NCBI GenBank assembly: GCA_010672585.1
Contig: JAAHGF010000035.1
Coordinates: 23,780-65,236, forward strand
Length of the DNA: 41,457 nucleotides
Direction: 5' to 3'
Source of the DNA: Okeania sp. SIO1I7
Lineage (GTDB): Bacteria > Cyanobacteriota > Cyanobacteriia > Cyanobacteriales > Microcoleaceae
Shown: one piece after another, positions 26,347 to 35,093 of the stretch
Numbering within the stretch: position 1 is the stretch's first letter
Layout: each line of letters starts with the position of its first letter
Translations under genes and position numbers: made by a program
Notes under the pieces: generated by a model
Database searches by the model: none
Seen by the model: the letters and a program-made list of their open reading frames with translations, nothing else
What the model was told of the DNA's origin: nothing

Positions 26347-27681
26347 ATGTTTGCTTTGTATGAGTCATATTCAGATTCATTTATTGTGCCTAATTTAGAG
26401 GTTAAAAGTCAATTTTTATCTTTAGAGTCAACTATACAGGAACTACCTCTGCAAGACTTTCAAATTGCATCTAGCTACCTTGGGAAAGATATTGCACCTG
26501 TGTTTGAAGCCAACCCTTTGCTGCCTGGTGTGATTTTGAGAGATCGGCAAGATAAATTAGTTGGTATGATTTCCCGAAGATTATTTTTTGAAAAAATGGG
26601 AAGTCGCTATGGTATAGAGATGTTTTACAAGCGGCCTATAGAAGCTTTATATCGTGTTTCCAAAACAGATATATCTATTCTTCCTGGTAATACATTGATA
26701 GTAGAAGCAGCACAAAAATCTTTGCAGAGACAGCCTGAGCTATTATACGAACCAATAGTTGTAGAAATAGAAGCTAATGTTTATAGACTTCTGGATGTAC
26801 ATCAATTATTAGTTGCTCAGTCAAAGATTCACGAACTTACGAGTCATCTACTAAAAAAGCAAACTCAGGCAAAAGCTATTCAAACTGAGAAAATGGCAAG
26901 TTTGGGAAGAATGGTTGCCGGGGTTGCCCATGAAATTAGAAATCCTGTTAATTGTATTTGGAATAATTTAATATTTCTAACTTCTTATTTAGAAGAAATT
27001 ACTAAGCTGTTATCTGCTTATGATGAAATATCAGATTCATCTCCAATTATCAATCTAATTAAAGAACAAATAGATTATGATTCTTTACAGGAAGAATTAG
27101 CTGAGACGACTCAAGGTATTAAATTGGGTTCGGAACAACTTCTGAAAATTGTGAATAGTCTTCGCAATTTTTCTCACATGGATGAGTCTAAAAAGAAACA
27201 AGCATATATTCATGAATGTATAGATAGTAGCTTACTTATTTTAAATAATCGCCTTAAAAAGGGAATTAAAGTTATTAAGAATTATTGTACAAATTTACCA
27301 ATGATTAGTTGCTATTCTGGTCAACTTAGCCAAGTATTTATGAATCTAATTAGTAATAGTATTGATGCACTTAATGAAAAATTAGCTGAGTTGGACTTGT
27401 GTGATTGGCAACCTCAAATTGAAATTAGCACAGAAGTTATAGTTAGAAAAGAGTCTGATTGGTTGACTGTTAGAATAGCTGATAATGGGCTTGGTATTCC
27501 TCTAGAAATACAAGATCGAATCTTTGAAAACTTTTTTACCACTAAACCTGTAGGTAAAGGAACAGGTATGGGTTTAGCTATTTGTTACCAAATTATTACT
27601 GAAAAACATGGTGGAAAGCTTAAACTAAATTCTTTGCCTGGCAAAGGTACTGAATTTGAAATTATGATACCAATAGTTTAA
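26347..27681 (+). CDS. Sensor histidine kinase with CBS-like N-terminal sensory region
   Basis: 444 aa, no transmembrane segment seen, so probably cytoplasmic. The N-terminal ~160 residues ([27 protein letters not shown] type) look like a CBS-like ligand-binding region, and include [20 protein letters not shown]. After a short helical linker comes the dimerisation domain with His195 in [13 protein letters not shown], then an ATPase domain with [10 protein letters not shown] (N box), DNGLGIP (G1), FENFFTTKP (F box) and [10 protein letters not shown] (G2). All kinase motifs are intact. No cognate receiver is adjacent; the PATAN-REC protein at 4798 is 20 kb away. Confidence 0.9.
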   Translation: MFALYESYSDSFIVPNLEVKSQFLSLESTIQELPLQDFQIASSYLGKDIAPVFEANPLLPGVILRDRQDKLVGMISRRLFFEKMGSRYGIEMFYKRPIEALYRVSKTDISILPGNTLIVEAAQKSLQRQPELLYEPIVVEIEANVYRLLDVHQLLVAQSKIHELTSHLLKKQTQAKAIQTEKMASLGRMVAGVAHEIRNPVNCIWNNLIFLTSYLEEITKLLSAYDEISDSSPIINLIKEQIDYDSLQEELAETTQGIKLGSEQLLKIVNSLRNFSHMDESKKKQAYIHECIDSSLLILNNRLKKGIKVIKNYCTNLPMISCYSGQLSQVFMNLISNSIDALNEKLAELDLCDWQPQIEISTEVIVRKESDWLTVRIADNGLGIPLEIQDRIFENFFTTKPVGKGTGMGLAICYQIITEKHGGKLKLNSLPGKGTEFEIMIPIV

Positions 27682-28186
27682 TTGAATACTGTTTACACTT
27701 CTAGAAAAGAAAAAATATAAATCAGACACTCTTGACTGAAAAAAAAGACCAGAGGATGTTGCTCAAGAGAATTGCTGAAAAGCCTGAAGCGGAAAGATAG
27801 ACGTGTTATTTATACTTATGTTATTTACCATAAATCTCTCTATAAATTAGATTTTTATCTATACATAATCAGGATTACAGATTCTTTTTCAGATATATAT
27901 AGAAGCATACTACAAATTATAAAATTTTTAGGATATCCTATCATACTATATTATACTTTATACTTTCAACTGAACTTCTTAATCATAAATACTCTTTACC
28001 GAGAAATTGTGGTCTAAAGCCTCCCCTTTTAAGGTGATAAAAAGCGGTCTTCGGAGCTTCCCGTAGGGTGGGATGGCGAGGAGACCTCGCGATACCCATG
28101 AGACCAAGAGAAAAGAGAATTCTGTATTTTCTTGCCTCCTTATTGCAGAGATACTGTTAACTGATAACTGATAACTGATAACTGAA
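27682..28186. other. Gene-free gap
   Basis: AT-rich, with an unconvincing 81-codon frame at 27772-28017 of low-complexity composition, followed by the structured repeat copy at 28012-28150 and an AACTGAT heptamer run directly before the TPR gene start. Confidence 0.5.
28012..28150 (+). repeat. Structured dispersed repeat, copy 3
   Basis: TCTAAAGCCTCCCCTTTTAAG, then core GCGGTCTTCGGAGC, the invariant TTCCCGTAGGGTGGGATGGC, hairpin GCGAGG-AGA-CCTCGC and closing GAGACC. The outer stem is GGTCT/AGACC, where copy 1 has GGTCG/CGACC. The right part (TTATTGCAGAGATACTG) differs from copies 1 and 2 and matches the fragment at about 9075-9105. Confidence 0.75.
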
Positions 28187-29083
28187 ATGACCGTGCCAAA
28201 TCGAAATTTCTTAGTTTGTTTATTCATTACCCTGGGCCTATGGGGCACTACAGCTAAACCGATACTGGGCCAAGCATTAGTTCCTCACATCATACAGCTA
28301 AACTCAGCTCAATTGGAGCAAACGGGTTTAAGGTTAGCTGAGGAAGCTGTACAGTTAGCAAGATTTCAACAATTTGAGCTAGCTTTGTCAAGAGCTGAAT
28401 TGGCCACTGAGTTAGCCCCGAATAGTCAACAGACCTGGGCGCTATTAGGCAGTCTTTACATTCAAGCTGAAGATTTAGAAGAAGGTATTACAGCTTTAGA
28501 ACAAGCTCAAGAACTCGATCCAAGTAATGCTGATATTCGATTTGTTCTTGGTAGAGCTTACTTTCAAAAAGCTGATTATGGAGAAGCGATCGACCACTTA
28601 AGAGCGGGTTTGAAGTTCAAACCAGATAGTCCTGGTGCTTTGTTCGATCTAGGTAATGCTTATTACAAACGTGGTAAGTTTAAAAGAGCGATCGCTCGAT
28701 ATGAAGAAGCTTATGAGTTAGAAAAAAATCTATGGCCTGCAATTAATAATATTGGCTTAGTTAAGTACGAGATGGGAAATGTGGATGATGCGATCGGAAA
28801 ATGGCGTGAAGCTATCTCTTTAGATAGTAAGGCAGCAGAACCACTTCTAGCACTATCAGTAGCTCTCTACACTAAAGGAGATAAACAACAAGGTTTTGCT
28901 ATGGGAGAAGAAGCTCTACGACTAGATAGCAGATATGCAGATATTGATTATCTTGACCAAAATTTATGGGGAGAACGTTTGCTGGAGGATGCAAAAAGGT
29001 TTCTGGCAACTCCGCGTATTCAAGAAACTTTAGCTCAAATAGAAGATTTACCACCTTTGTCTCCAGATATAGTTTCTCCATGA
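28187..29083 (+). CDS. TPR-repeat protein, probably exported
   Basis: 298 aa. An N-terminal signal peptide is likely (LVCLFITLGLWGTTAKPILG, cleavage around residue 29). About six tetratricopeptide repeats follow, for instance WALLGSLYIQAEDLEEGITA, VLGRAYFQKADYGEAIDHLR, LGNAYYKRGKFKRAIARYEE and INNIGLVKYEMGNVDDAIGK. The C-terminal ~50 residues are non-repeat. TPR proteins scaffold protein complexes; the partner cannot be told here. The ATG follows an AACTGAT heptamer run with no good Shine-Dalgarno, so the repeat has replaced the leader region. Confidence 0.85.
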   Translation: MTVPNRNFLVCLFITLGLWGTTAKPILGQALVPHIIQLNSAQLEQTGLRLAEEAVQLARFQQFELALSRAELATELAPNSQQTWALLGSLYIQAEDLEEGITALEQAQELDPSNADIRFVLGRAYFQKADYGEAIDHLRAGLKFKPDSPGALFDLGNAYYKRGKFKRAIARYEEAYELEKNLWPAINNIGLVKYEMGNVDDAIGKWREAISLDSKAAEPLLALSVALYTKGDKQQGFAMGEEALRLDSRYADIDYLDQNLWGERLLEDAKRFLATPRIQETLAQIEDLPPLSPDIVSP

Positions 29084-29162
29084 GCTAGTGTCGCTACGCG
29101 GAAGTTAAAAGTCGTAGGGGCGAATGGCATTTGCGTTCCGCAGAGCTGCCGCTAACGCCCGT

Positions 29163-29429
29163 ACAAAAGTCGAAAGTAGCGATGGTACAAAGGTTGATGC
29201 ACCAAAACCATTGAAAAAACTAATCAAGAAGTATCGAAAGTTAAGCAAGTCATTATCTGATAAAAATAAAGGCTCTAAAAGGTATGAAAAAGCACGGGTG
29301 AGAGTAGCTAAATTTTCCTACGGAATGCTACGCAAACATGCCAAATTAAAAGATACAAGGACAGATTTTCTCCATAAATTATCTACTGAAATAATTCGTG
29401 AAAACCAAACAATAAATTCGGAGGTATGA
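29163..29429 (+). pseudogene. TnpB (OrfB) internal fragment with inserted short repeat
   Basis: The translation SSDGTKVDAPKPLKKLIKKY, KLSKSLSDKNKGSKRYEKAR, VRVAK and LKDTRTDFLHKLSTEIIREN matches the middle of IS200/IS605-type TnpB just before the RuvC-type catalytic part. A frame of 101 codons can be read from ATG 29124, but its first residues come from a GCATTTGCGTTCCGCAGAGC-type repeat. Within the match, VAK-FSYGMLRK-HAK has eight residues encoded by TTTTCCTACGGAATGCTACG..., a dispersed short palindrome also seen at about 710. No catalytic residues remain, so it is non-functional. Confidence 0.75.
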
Positions 29430-30179
29430 TAAATTTGTTGAAGTTGGCTCATTGTTACTCATTCCAGGAAGTGATTCTACTGTTATTGAACCACCTCCAG
29501 AATTTATTTGTGCCTGTACAATTTTCCGCAATTCAACAGTTTCTTTGTATACAGGTATTGACTTGGAAATTGATTTTAGTAATCGATTTGTAATCGTTAG
29601 AGCTTTTGCTAATTCCCCTCGTTGAGCAAGTTGACGTGCTTCATCCAAGGACAATTTGGCCTCGAATATTTTTTTTGTACGTTTTGTTTGAAAATCATCG
29701 TACTCTTTTTGATGTCTATTTCTGTAGTTGATAATTAGGGCTTGCTGATTAAATCTAAAAGCATTGACATATAAAGACTTTAGCCTTTTAGGGGTCGAAT
29801 TGCAGTACCTGGTTTTCAGCTATTGATGCTCAAATTTGAGCGTATTTTAGGCTCATAGTTGGGCAGAAAAATCATTCTAACAAAACGCCCGCTTCTACCT
29901 CTTTGCTCATTCCTATTTCTCCTGTCTTCCCCTCCCCTCCTGGGAAGGGGTGGGTTGGGAGGGACCCGCGGGTGGGTTGTCTCCAGTATAGCTTTCTCCT
30001 ACAAAGAGCAAAAAGACTTTCCATACGCAAACCCTAATTATTGGATATTGAATAAATCCAGAGATAAAAATCATTGAAAAGAAAATCAAGGTTGAAGGCA
30101 AATATAAAAATTTATTTCTTTCCCATTCAAATACTTCAATTCTTAAATCAGGAGACCAATAAGTTACTTTTAATGACAA
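29379..30179 (-). pseudogene. Hypothetical membrane protein gene split by MITE copy C
   Basis: Two half-genes on the minus strand flank the MITE at 29738-30034. Upstream half: VTYWSPDLRIEVFEWERNKF, a membrane segment (STLIFFSMIFISGFI) and QYPII. Downstream half: NYRNRHQKEYDDFQTKRTKK, SLDEARQLAQRGELAKALTI and KETVELRKIVQAQINSG, a helical TPR-like region. Removing the element plus one TAATTA joins them in frame as QYPIIINYRNRHQ, giving about 165 aa. The last ~17 residues overlap the tnpB fragment and may be foreign. The start is uncertain (TTG 30179). It lies in the same frame as the ORF at 30207, separated by one TAA. I do not recognise the family. Confidence 0.75.
29738..30034 (+). mobile_element. 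MITE family 1, copy C (297 bp, TSD TAATTA)
   Basis: Left end GGGCTTGCTGATTAAAT, right end CATACGCAAACCC. Perfect TAATTA duplication (29732-29737 and 30035-30040). The insertion interrupts a reading frame on the minus strand. Internally it shares AGCATTGACATATAAAGA, TTGGGCAGAAAAATCA and TCCTATTTCTCCTGTCTTCC with copy A. Confidence 0.9.
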
Positions 30180-30206
30180 CCATCCTAATGAATTGTAGTT
30201 TTCAAT

Positions 30207-30662
30207 TTATATCCAATGATTTTTGGATTTTTGTCTTTTGAAATCACGCTTTTTATCAAATTCAGAATAATCAAAATAGATAGTTTGATCTACTTTTTTT
30301 GATAATCCTGAATTCTCAATGAATCCCCAGATAACTTGTTCTTTATCTTGTGGTTGTCGTGTTAAAATAACTTTAACTGAACTGGGTAAAATTTGGGATT
30401 TTTGCCGCCAATATTTAGTATTTTTATCTTGAAAGTTAAGAAGACATTGATTTACCCATTGAGTGAGAACTTTATTAGGATTGGGATTGAATAAAGTAAA
30501 ATGAAAAATGGCAGTAACTAATAAAACAACAATACCTGAAAAGATACTTAATTTCCGGAAATAGGGAGGAACAGAATTTTCAGGTGGTCGCTCTATTTCT
30601 TCTTCTTTTTTTGGATCTAATTTACTTTCTCCACTATCATTAAAAGTATATGTCTCATTCAT
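30207..30662 (-). CDS. Hypothetical single-pass membrane protein (possibly 5' part of a broken gene)
   Basis: 151 aa. Acidic N-terminal tail (DSGESKLDPKKEEEIERPPE), one membrane segment (IFSGIVVLLVTAIFHFTLF, residues ~40-58), then a presumably extracytoplasmic region with VKVILTRQPQDKEQVIWGFI and YFDYSEFDKKRDFKRQK. No family recognised. Its TAA stop is followed in the same frame by an open stretch of nine codons leading into the gene broken by MITE C. So this is either the first of two adjacent genes or the front part of one gene with a premature stop. Confidence 0.55.
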   Translation of the reverse strand: MNETYTFNDSGESKLDPKKEEEIERPPENSVPPYFRKLSIFSGIVVLLVTAIFHFTLFNPNPNKVLTQWVNQCLLNFQDKNTKYWRQKSQILPSSVKVILTRQPQDKEQVIWGFIENSGLSKKVDQTIYFDYSEFDKKRDFKRQKSKNHWI

Positions 30663-31201
30663 TAGTTTTTGAGACTATGTTTAATATAGTGATTCCAATT
30701 TTAAAAAAATCAAGAGTTAATTCGCTATTATGCTTGAGTAACAATTCGAGGAGCATATCTTCAGTAAGAAGCTTGAAATACTGAATTTTCCGAGAAATTT
30801 CCGATTGACTTTAATCATGCTATCCGGCGATCGCTAACTTTATCTATCATTATCTAACAATATTTTTATCTATTTCAAACCATCAATAATTTGTACAAAA
30901 TGGAGATAAATTAGGTCGATAAAACTAATCTAGTTATCAAGAAAATTTTCTCATATAGCAATCAGGAATCAGATGTGAGAATTGAGATGTTCTTTTAAAG
31001 TATAGAGTATAGCAGTTATCTTACTCATATATATTCGTTTTTTTTCTTCTTCTCTGTTGCCAGATGAGCTGTTGCCTGTTGCCTAAAAATCTCCAATATC
31101 TCACAACTAAAACCATATTGCTATACAAATTAAAGTTGCTATAATTGCTAAAATCTATAAATTACAACTTTTTATTTTTTTTCCTTCTGTCAAAATAAGC
31201 T
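30663..31201. other. Gene-free gap upstream of the AAA-NACHT gene
   Basis: AT-rich. Contains one GGCGATCGC HIP1-like site (~30827) and the inverted-repeat element at 30954-31135. No gene seen. Confidence 0.55.
30954..31135. mobile_element. MITE family 4: TATAGCAAT-ended element with ~40-bp imperfect arms
   Basis: The left arm TATAGCAATCAGGAATCAG / ATGTGAGAATTGAGATGTT matches the inverse of the right arm, TATAGCAATATGGTTTTAG / TTGTGAGATATTGGAGATTT, over about 40 bp with gaps. Length 182 bp, no ORF. The interior has a TGTTGCCAGA...GTTGCCTGTTGCC stretch. The target duplication may be TA. Confidence 0.6.
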
Positions 31202-34093
31202 ATGACAAATTATCAATATCAAGTCGGTGGATGTTTACCAATTGATTCTCCCACCTATATTAAACGTCAAGCAGATTTAGAATTATATCGTGGATTAAAA
31301 GCAGGAGAATTTTGTTATGTTCTTAATTCTAGACAGATGGGTAAGTCTAGTTTGCGAATACAAACTATGGAAATTTTACAAATGGAAGGAATTATTTGTG
31401 CTGGTATCGATCTAAGTGCAATTGGTAATTTAGACATTACTCCTGAACAGTGGTATGCAAGTGTAATTGATAGTATTATTAGTAGTTTGGATTTATACGA
31501 TCGCTTCGATTTAACAAGTTGGTGGTTTGAGCATAATAATTTATCTTATGGGCAGCGTTTTAGCAAATTTATTCAATTGATTATTCTCAAGTTAATTCCT
31601 CAAAATATTATAATTTTTATCGATGAAATTGATAGTATTCTCAGTTTAAAATTTCGAGTAGATGATTTTTTTACGGTGATTCGTTCTTGTTACGATAAAA
31701 GGGGGCAAAATCGAGAATATAAACGCTTAACTTTTTCTTTTTTCGGTGTAGCTACTCCTGCTGATTTAATTCAAGATAAAGTTAGAAGTCCATTTAATAT
31801 TGGTCGTGGAATAGAATTAACTGGTTTTAGTTTTAAAGAAGCTCAACCTTTAGTAAAAGGATTAACTACAAAATCTACTAATCCTCAAGCAGTATTACAA
31901 GCAATATTAAATTGGACTGGAGGGCAACCTTTTCTAACTCAAAAATTGTGTCAACTTACCGTAAAATCTGATTCTTCTATTCCAAATAACAAGGAAAAAG
32001 AATGGGTAGAAGATTTTGTCCGAACCACGATAATAGATAATTGGGAAAGTCAGGATGAACCACAACATTTGCGGACGATTCGTGACCGCCTTTTATTAAG
32101 CGATCGATGCCAGAAGTTGTTATTACTATATCAAAAAATTTATCAGACAAAAGAAGTAAAGGTTAATCATAGTTCAGAACAATTAGAATTAAGATTAACT
32201 GGATTAGTTGTGCAGCATCGAGGTAAGTTAAAAGTTTATAACCATATCTATGAAGCAATTTTTAATCGAAATTGGATTGATAATGTTTTAGCAGAAGTAG
32301 GAATAGTAAAAGATGGTAATTATTCTCTAAAGTCTGATGAAAATTTATCAATGAATCGGCAGGAATATCGGAACTGCAAGATATTGTTGAACAAGGTTAA
32401 AAACTATTGGGTGAAAGGTGTTTTAGAGACTTCATTACACGGCAAAGTATTAATTGAACTAGGATTAGAAGAACGAAAAAATGCGGTAAATCGTCCTTGG
32501 GGTTTAGTTTGGCAAGATTTAGAAAGTCCCCAACAAGAATTACCACCAGGTACTCGAATTATTGATAAATTTGATGAGTTAGGTGTAGGGAGAACTTTAT
32601 TGATTTTGGGTGAACCTGGTTCGGGAAAAACTACAACTTTATTAGAATTAACACGAGACTTAATTAATAGAACTGAAGCAGATATAACTCAATCAATACC
32701 TGTTGTTTTTAACCTATCTTCTTGGGAGGGGAAAAAACAGGCGATCGCTGATTGGTTAGTTCTGGAATTACATACTAAATATCAAGTTTCTCAACAGATT
32801 GGCAAAACTTGGATACAAGAACAAAGGTTAATTTTACTACTTGATGGTTTAGATGAAGTGAGCAGGGAAAAACGAGAAGATTGTGTGGATGCTTTGAATT
32901 ATTTTTGTCAAGAATATGGGCAAACAGAAATAGTTGTTTGTAGTCGTATTCGTGACTATGAAGCTCTTTCAAGTAACTTGATATTTCAAGCAGCTATCTA
33001 TTTACAGCCTTTAAGTTTAGAGCAAATTCAAGACTATTTAAAAAATGCAGGTTCAGAATTAGCAGCAGTAAGTAAGGCATTAGAATATGATGTTAAATTA
33101 CAAGAATTTGCTCGTTCTCCTCTAATTTTAAGTATTATGAGTTTGGCTTATCAAGGAATATCTATTGAAGAATTACCTAGTCGCAGTAATACTGAACTGA
33201 GAGAACATTTATTTAACGCTTATATTGAGCGAATGTTTAAGCGCCGTTCAGTTAATATTCTCTATTCTCAAGAAAAAGTAAAAAAATGGCTAAATTGGTT
33301 AGCAAAGCAAATGGTAAGAGAGTCAGAAACTGTGTTTTTAATTGAACGAATGCAACCCTATTGGCTACAAAGTAAAATTAATAATCTCGCTTATCTTATT
33401 ATTCTGTTAATCATCATATTTATATTATTTTGGAATTTATTTAATCAAGTTTTACTGCGTTATGAATTTCTCATACTTTTAGGATTTGCTGTTATATACT
33501 TTTGGCGGTTTTTTGGATTTAAAATTATTCAAACAGTTTCCAGTTTAAGGTGGTTAGGAAAATATACTATCAACCAAGTTCTTATTGGCATAACTGTAGG
33601 CATGATTTCTGGAATATTATTCAGTCTTTTCAGGCATAATGTAAGATATATTAACCAGGTTAGTCATACCATAATTAGAGGAGCAATTGCTGGATTAAGT
33701 TTAGGACTAATTCTAGGAATAGTTCGTGGTATGACAGGTCCGGGAATAGAAGAAGTAACTGTTCCTAATCAAGGAATTTGGCAGTCAACTAAAAATGCTT
33801 TTATCTTTGGTTTAGTTGGTGCAATAGTAATGAGTTTAGCTGCTAAATTACTAGACTGGTACTTTATAGCTTGGGGTCAGTATGGGTTGATTTTCGGATT
33901 AGCTGTGGGAGGTGGGGAAGCTTGTGTAAAACATTTTATTTTACGAATTATTTTGTATATCAATAATTACATACCTTGGAATTATACTCGTTTTCTTAAT
34001 TATGCAACCCAGTTAATTTTTCTACAGAAAGTAGGAGGAGGCTACATTTTTATTCATAGATTATTGTTAGAACATTTTGCCAGAATGCCATGA
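31202..34093 (+). CDS. AAA-like plus NACHT double-NTPase with C-terminal membrane domain
   Basis: 963 aa with two NTPase modules. Residues ~1-375: AAA-like domain (AAA_35 type), with Walker A SRQMGKSS at 43-50, Walker B region IIIFIDEID near 140 and [15 protein letters not shown]. Residues ~385-690: NACHT with Walker [10 protein letters not shown] near 470 and [12 protein letters not shown] near 545, then [14 protein letters not shown] and [18 protein letters not shown]. Residues ~728-950: several membrane segments ([56 protein letters not shown]), ending with the family tail [20 protein letters not shown] NTPases act as signal switches, in some cases in immunity or cell death. No LRR or WD repeats are present; the sensed ligand is unknown. 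No RBS is obvious. Confidence 0.85.
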   Translation: MTNYQYQVGGCLPIDSPTYIKRQADLELYRGLKAGEFCYVLNSRQMGKSSLRIQTMEILQMEGIICAGIDLSAIGNLDITPEQWYASVIDSIISSLDLYDRFDLTSWWFEHNNLSYGQRFSKFIQLIILKLIPQNIIIFIDEIDSILSLKFRVDDFFTVIRSCYDKRGQNREYKRLTFSFFGVATPADLIQDKVRSPFNIGRGIELTGFSFKEAQPLVKGLTTKSTNPQAVLQAILNWTGGQPFLTQKLCQLTVKSDSSIPNNKEKEWVEDFVRTTIIDNWESQDEPQHLRTIRDRLLLSDRCQKLLLLYQKIYQTKEVKVNHSSEQLELRLTGLVVQHRGKLKVYNHIYEAIFNRNWIDNVLAEVGIVKDGNYSLKSDENLSMNRQEYRNCKILLNKVKNYWVKGVLETSLHGKVLIELGLEERKNAVNRPWGLVWQDLESPQQELPPGTRIIDKFDELGVGRTLLILGEPGSGKTTTLLELTRDLINRTEADITQSIPVVFNLSSWEGKKQAIADWLVLELHTKYQVSQQIGKTWIQEQRLILLLDGLDEVSREKREDCVDALNYFCQEYGQTEIVVCSRIRDYEALSSNLIFQAAIYLQPLSLEQIQDYLKNAGSELAAVSKALEYDVKLQEFARSPLILSIMSLAYQGISIEELPSRSNTELREHLFNAYIERMFKRRSVNILYSQEKVKKWLNWLAKQMVRESETVFLIERMQPYWLQSKINNLAYLIILLIIIFILFWNLFNQVLLRYEFLILLGFAVIYFWRFFGFKIIQTVSSLRWLGKYTINQVLIGITVGMISGILFSLFRHNVRYINQVSHTIIRGAIAGLSLGLILGIVRGMTGPGIEEVTVPNQGIWQSTKNAFIFGLVGAIVMSLAAKLLDWYFIAWGQYGLIFGLAVGGGEACVKHFILRIILYINNYIPWNYTRFLNYATQLIFLQKVGGGYIFIHRLLLEHFARMP

Positions 34094-35093
34094 AGAAGGT
34101 GTTAGGTTTTAGGGGTTAGAGCAAAATACTAAATTATCAAATAAGGAATTAAGATTCAATGTTTGTAGCGCGGGTATTTTGCCCGCGACTGGTGTACTAA
34201 AGTGGAATCTGCTGTATCAAATAAGGAATTAAGATTTAACTTTCCTGGCGGGAAGTCCCGCGCTCTCCCGCAGGGGAGCGTCGTATGGGAAAGCCAGGGC
34301 CAGGATTCGGATACCTTCATAAGCTAAACGTTCACAAGCCCTTGACAAGCTAGCTACATTTTGTTATTTTCCAGTTCAAAACAGGGGGAGGACATCACCT
34401 CTGTCTAAACAGCGGTCAGGGTTTCCCAGACTGAAGAATCCCGCGTTGTCCCGTAAGGGCAACGTCGGGAGTATGTCAATAAAACATAGAATGCTAAAGA
34501 GCAAAGTCTAAAAAATCTATTTGATGAAAAAGATAATTTACAACATCAAAAATGGTATTAAACATATTCCCGTGTGACTCCTGAATTCTGTTTGCGGGTA
34601 AGCATTCAGCATTCAGCATTTCCTAGGTCATGCTCCGCAAACAGATACATGAACATATTCAAGAAATTACTAAGGTTAGCTGAAGACATTTTTTTTATAA
34701 GTTTTAATTCTCCTTGGAGACTAATTTCTATTTTGAGCTGATAATGAGCTAAAAACTCATAGCTGATAGCTGATAGCTGATGGCTGAATGCTTACATTTC
34801 CTGATATTCAATTCCGTAGCGGTTAAAACCAGAGGTAATTATCAATTATCCATTATCAATTATCAATTAATGAACTCTCCCCTACTCCCTCACTCCCCTA
34901 CTCCCCCGCAATGCGAAAATGTAGCAAATATTTATCAATTTAGTATTATATCAAATTTGGTAGGAATTTTGAGATTTAATTCAGAATACTGCAAGGCAAA
35001 AAAAAATCTGTAGCTAAAATTGCTATTCAGACAAAAAAAATTAGTTATTCTGTAAAAAAGTAAATTTATAGCAAAGACAGTACGTTAACCATA
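34094..35093. other. Gene-free region with omega-RNA-like locus and repeats
   Basis: 34135-34236: an 80-bp-period direct repeat of TATCAAATAAGGAATTAAGA with a family 3 MITE right end (GGAATCTGCTGTA) in between. 34241-34479: omega-RNA-like locus 2. 34493-34562: a short coding-like relic that reads NAKEQSLKNLFDEKDNLQHQ. 34570-34645: heptamers and a GTTTGCGGGTAAGC / CATGCTCCGCAAAC palindrome. 34780-34875: right part of the structured repeat. The 77-codon frame at 34780 is repeat-derived. Confidence 0.55.
34241..34479 (+). ncRNA. Omega-RNA-like right end of an IS200/IS605-type element, tnpB absent (copy 2)
   Basis: TTTCCTGGCGGGAAGTCCCG, an extra GCGCTCTCCCGCAGGGGAGC hairpin, CAGGGGGAGGACATCACCTC, then GAAGAATCCCGCGTTGTCCC and GGGCAACGTCGGGAGTATG-TCAA. 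It is homologous to 23335-23508, with an insertion of about 65 bp in the middle. The GTTGTCCCGTAAGGGCAAC stem-loop is well formed. No tnpB or tnpA is adjacent. Confidence 0.5.

Noticed and set aside
27772-28017. 81-codon ORF on the plus strand
   Set aside because: Tyr/Ile/Leu-rich AT-driven sequence with no family and no ribosome-binding site; ends in a dispersed repeat.
29124-29429. Intact small protein of 101 aa
   Set aside because: The body is a piece of TnpB and its first residues come from a dispersed repeat, so it was listed as a pseudogene instead.
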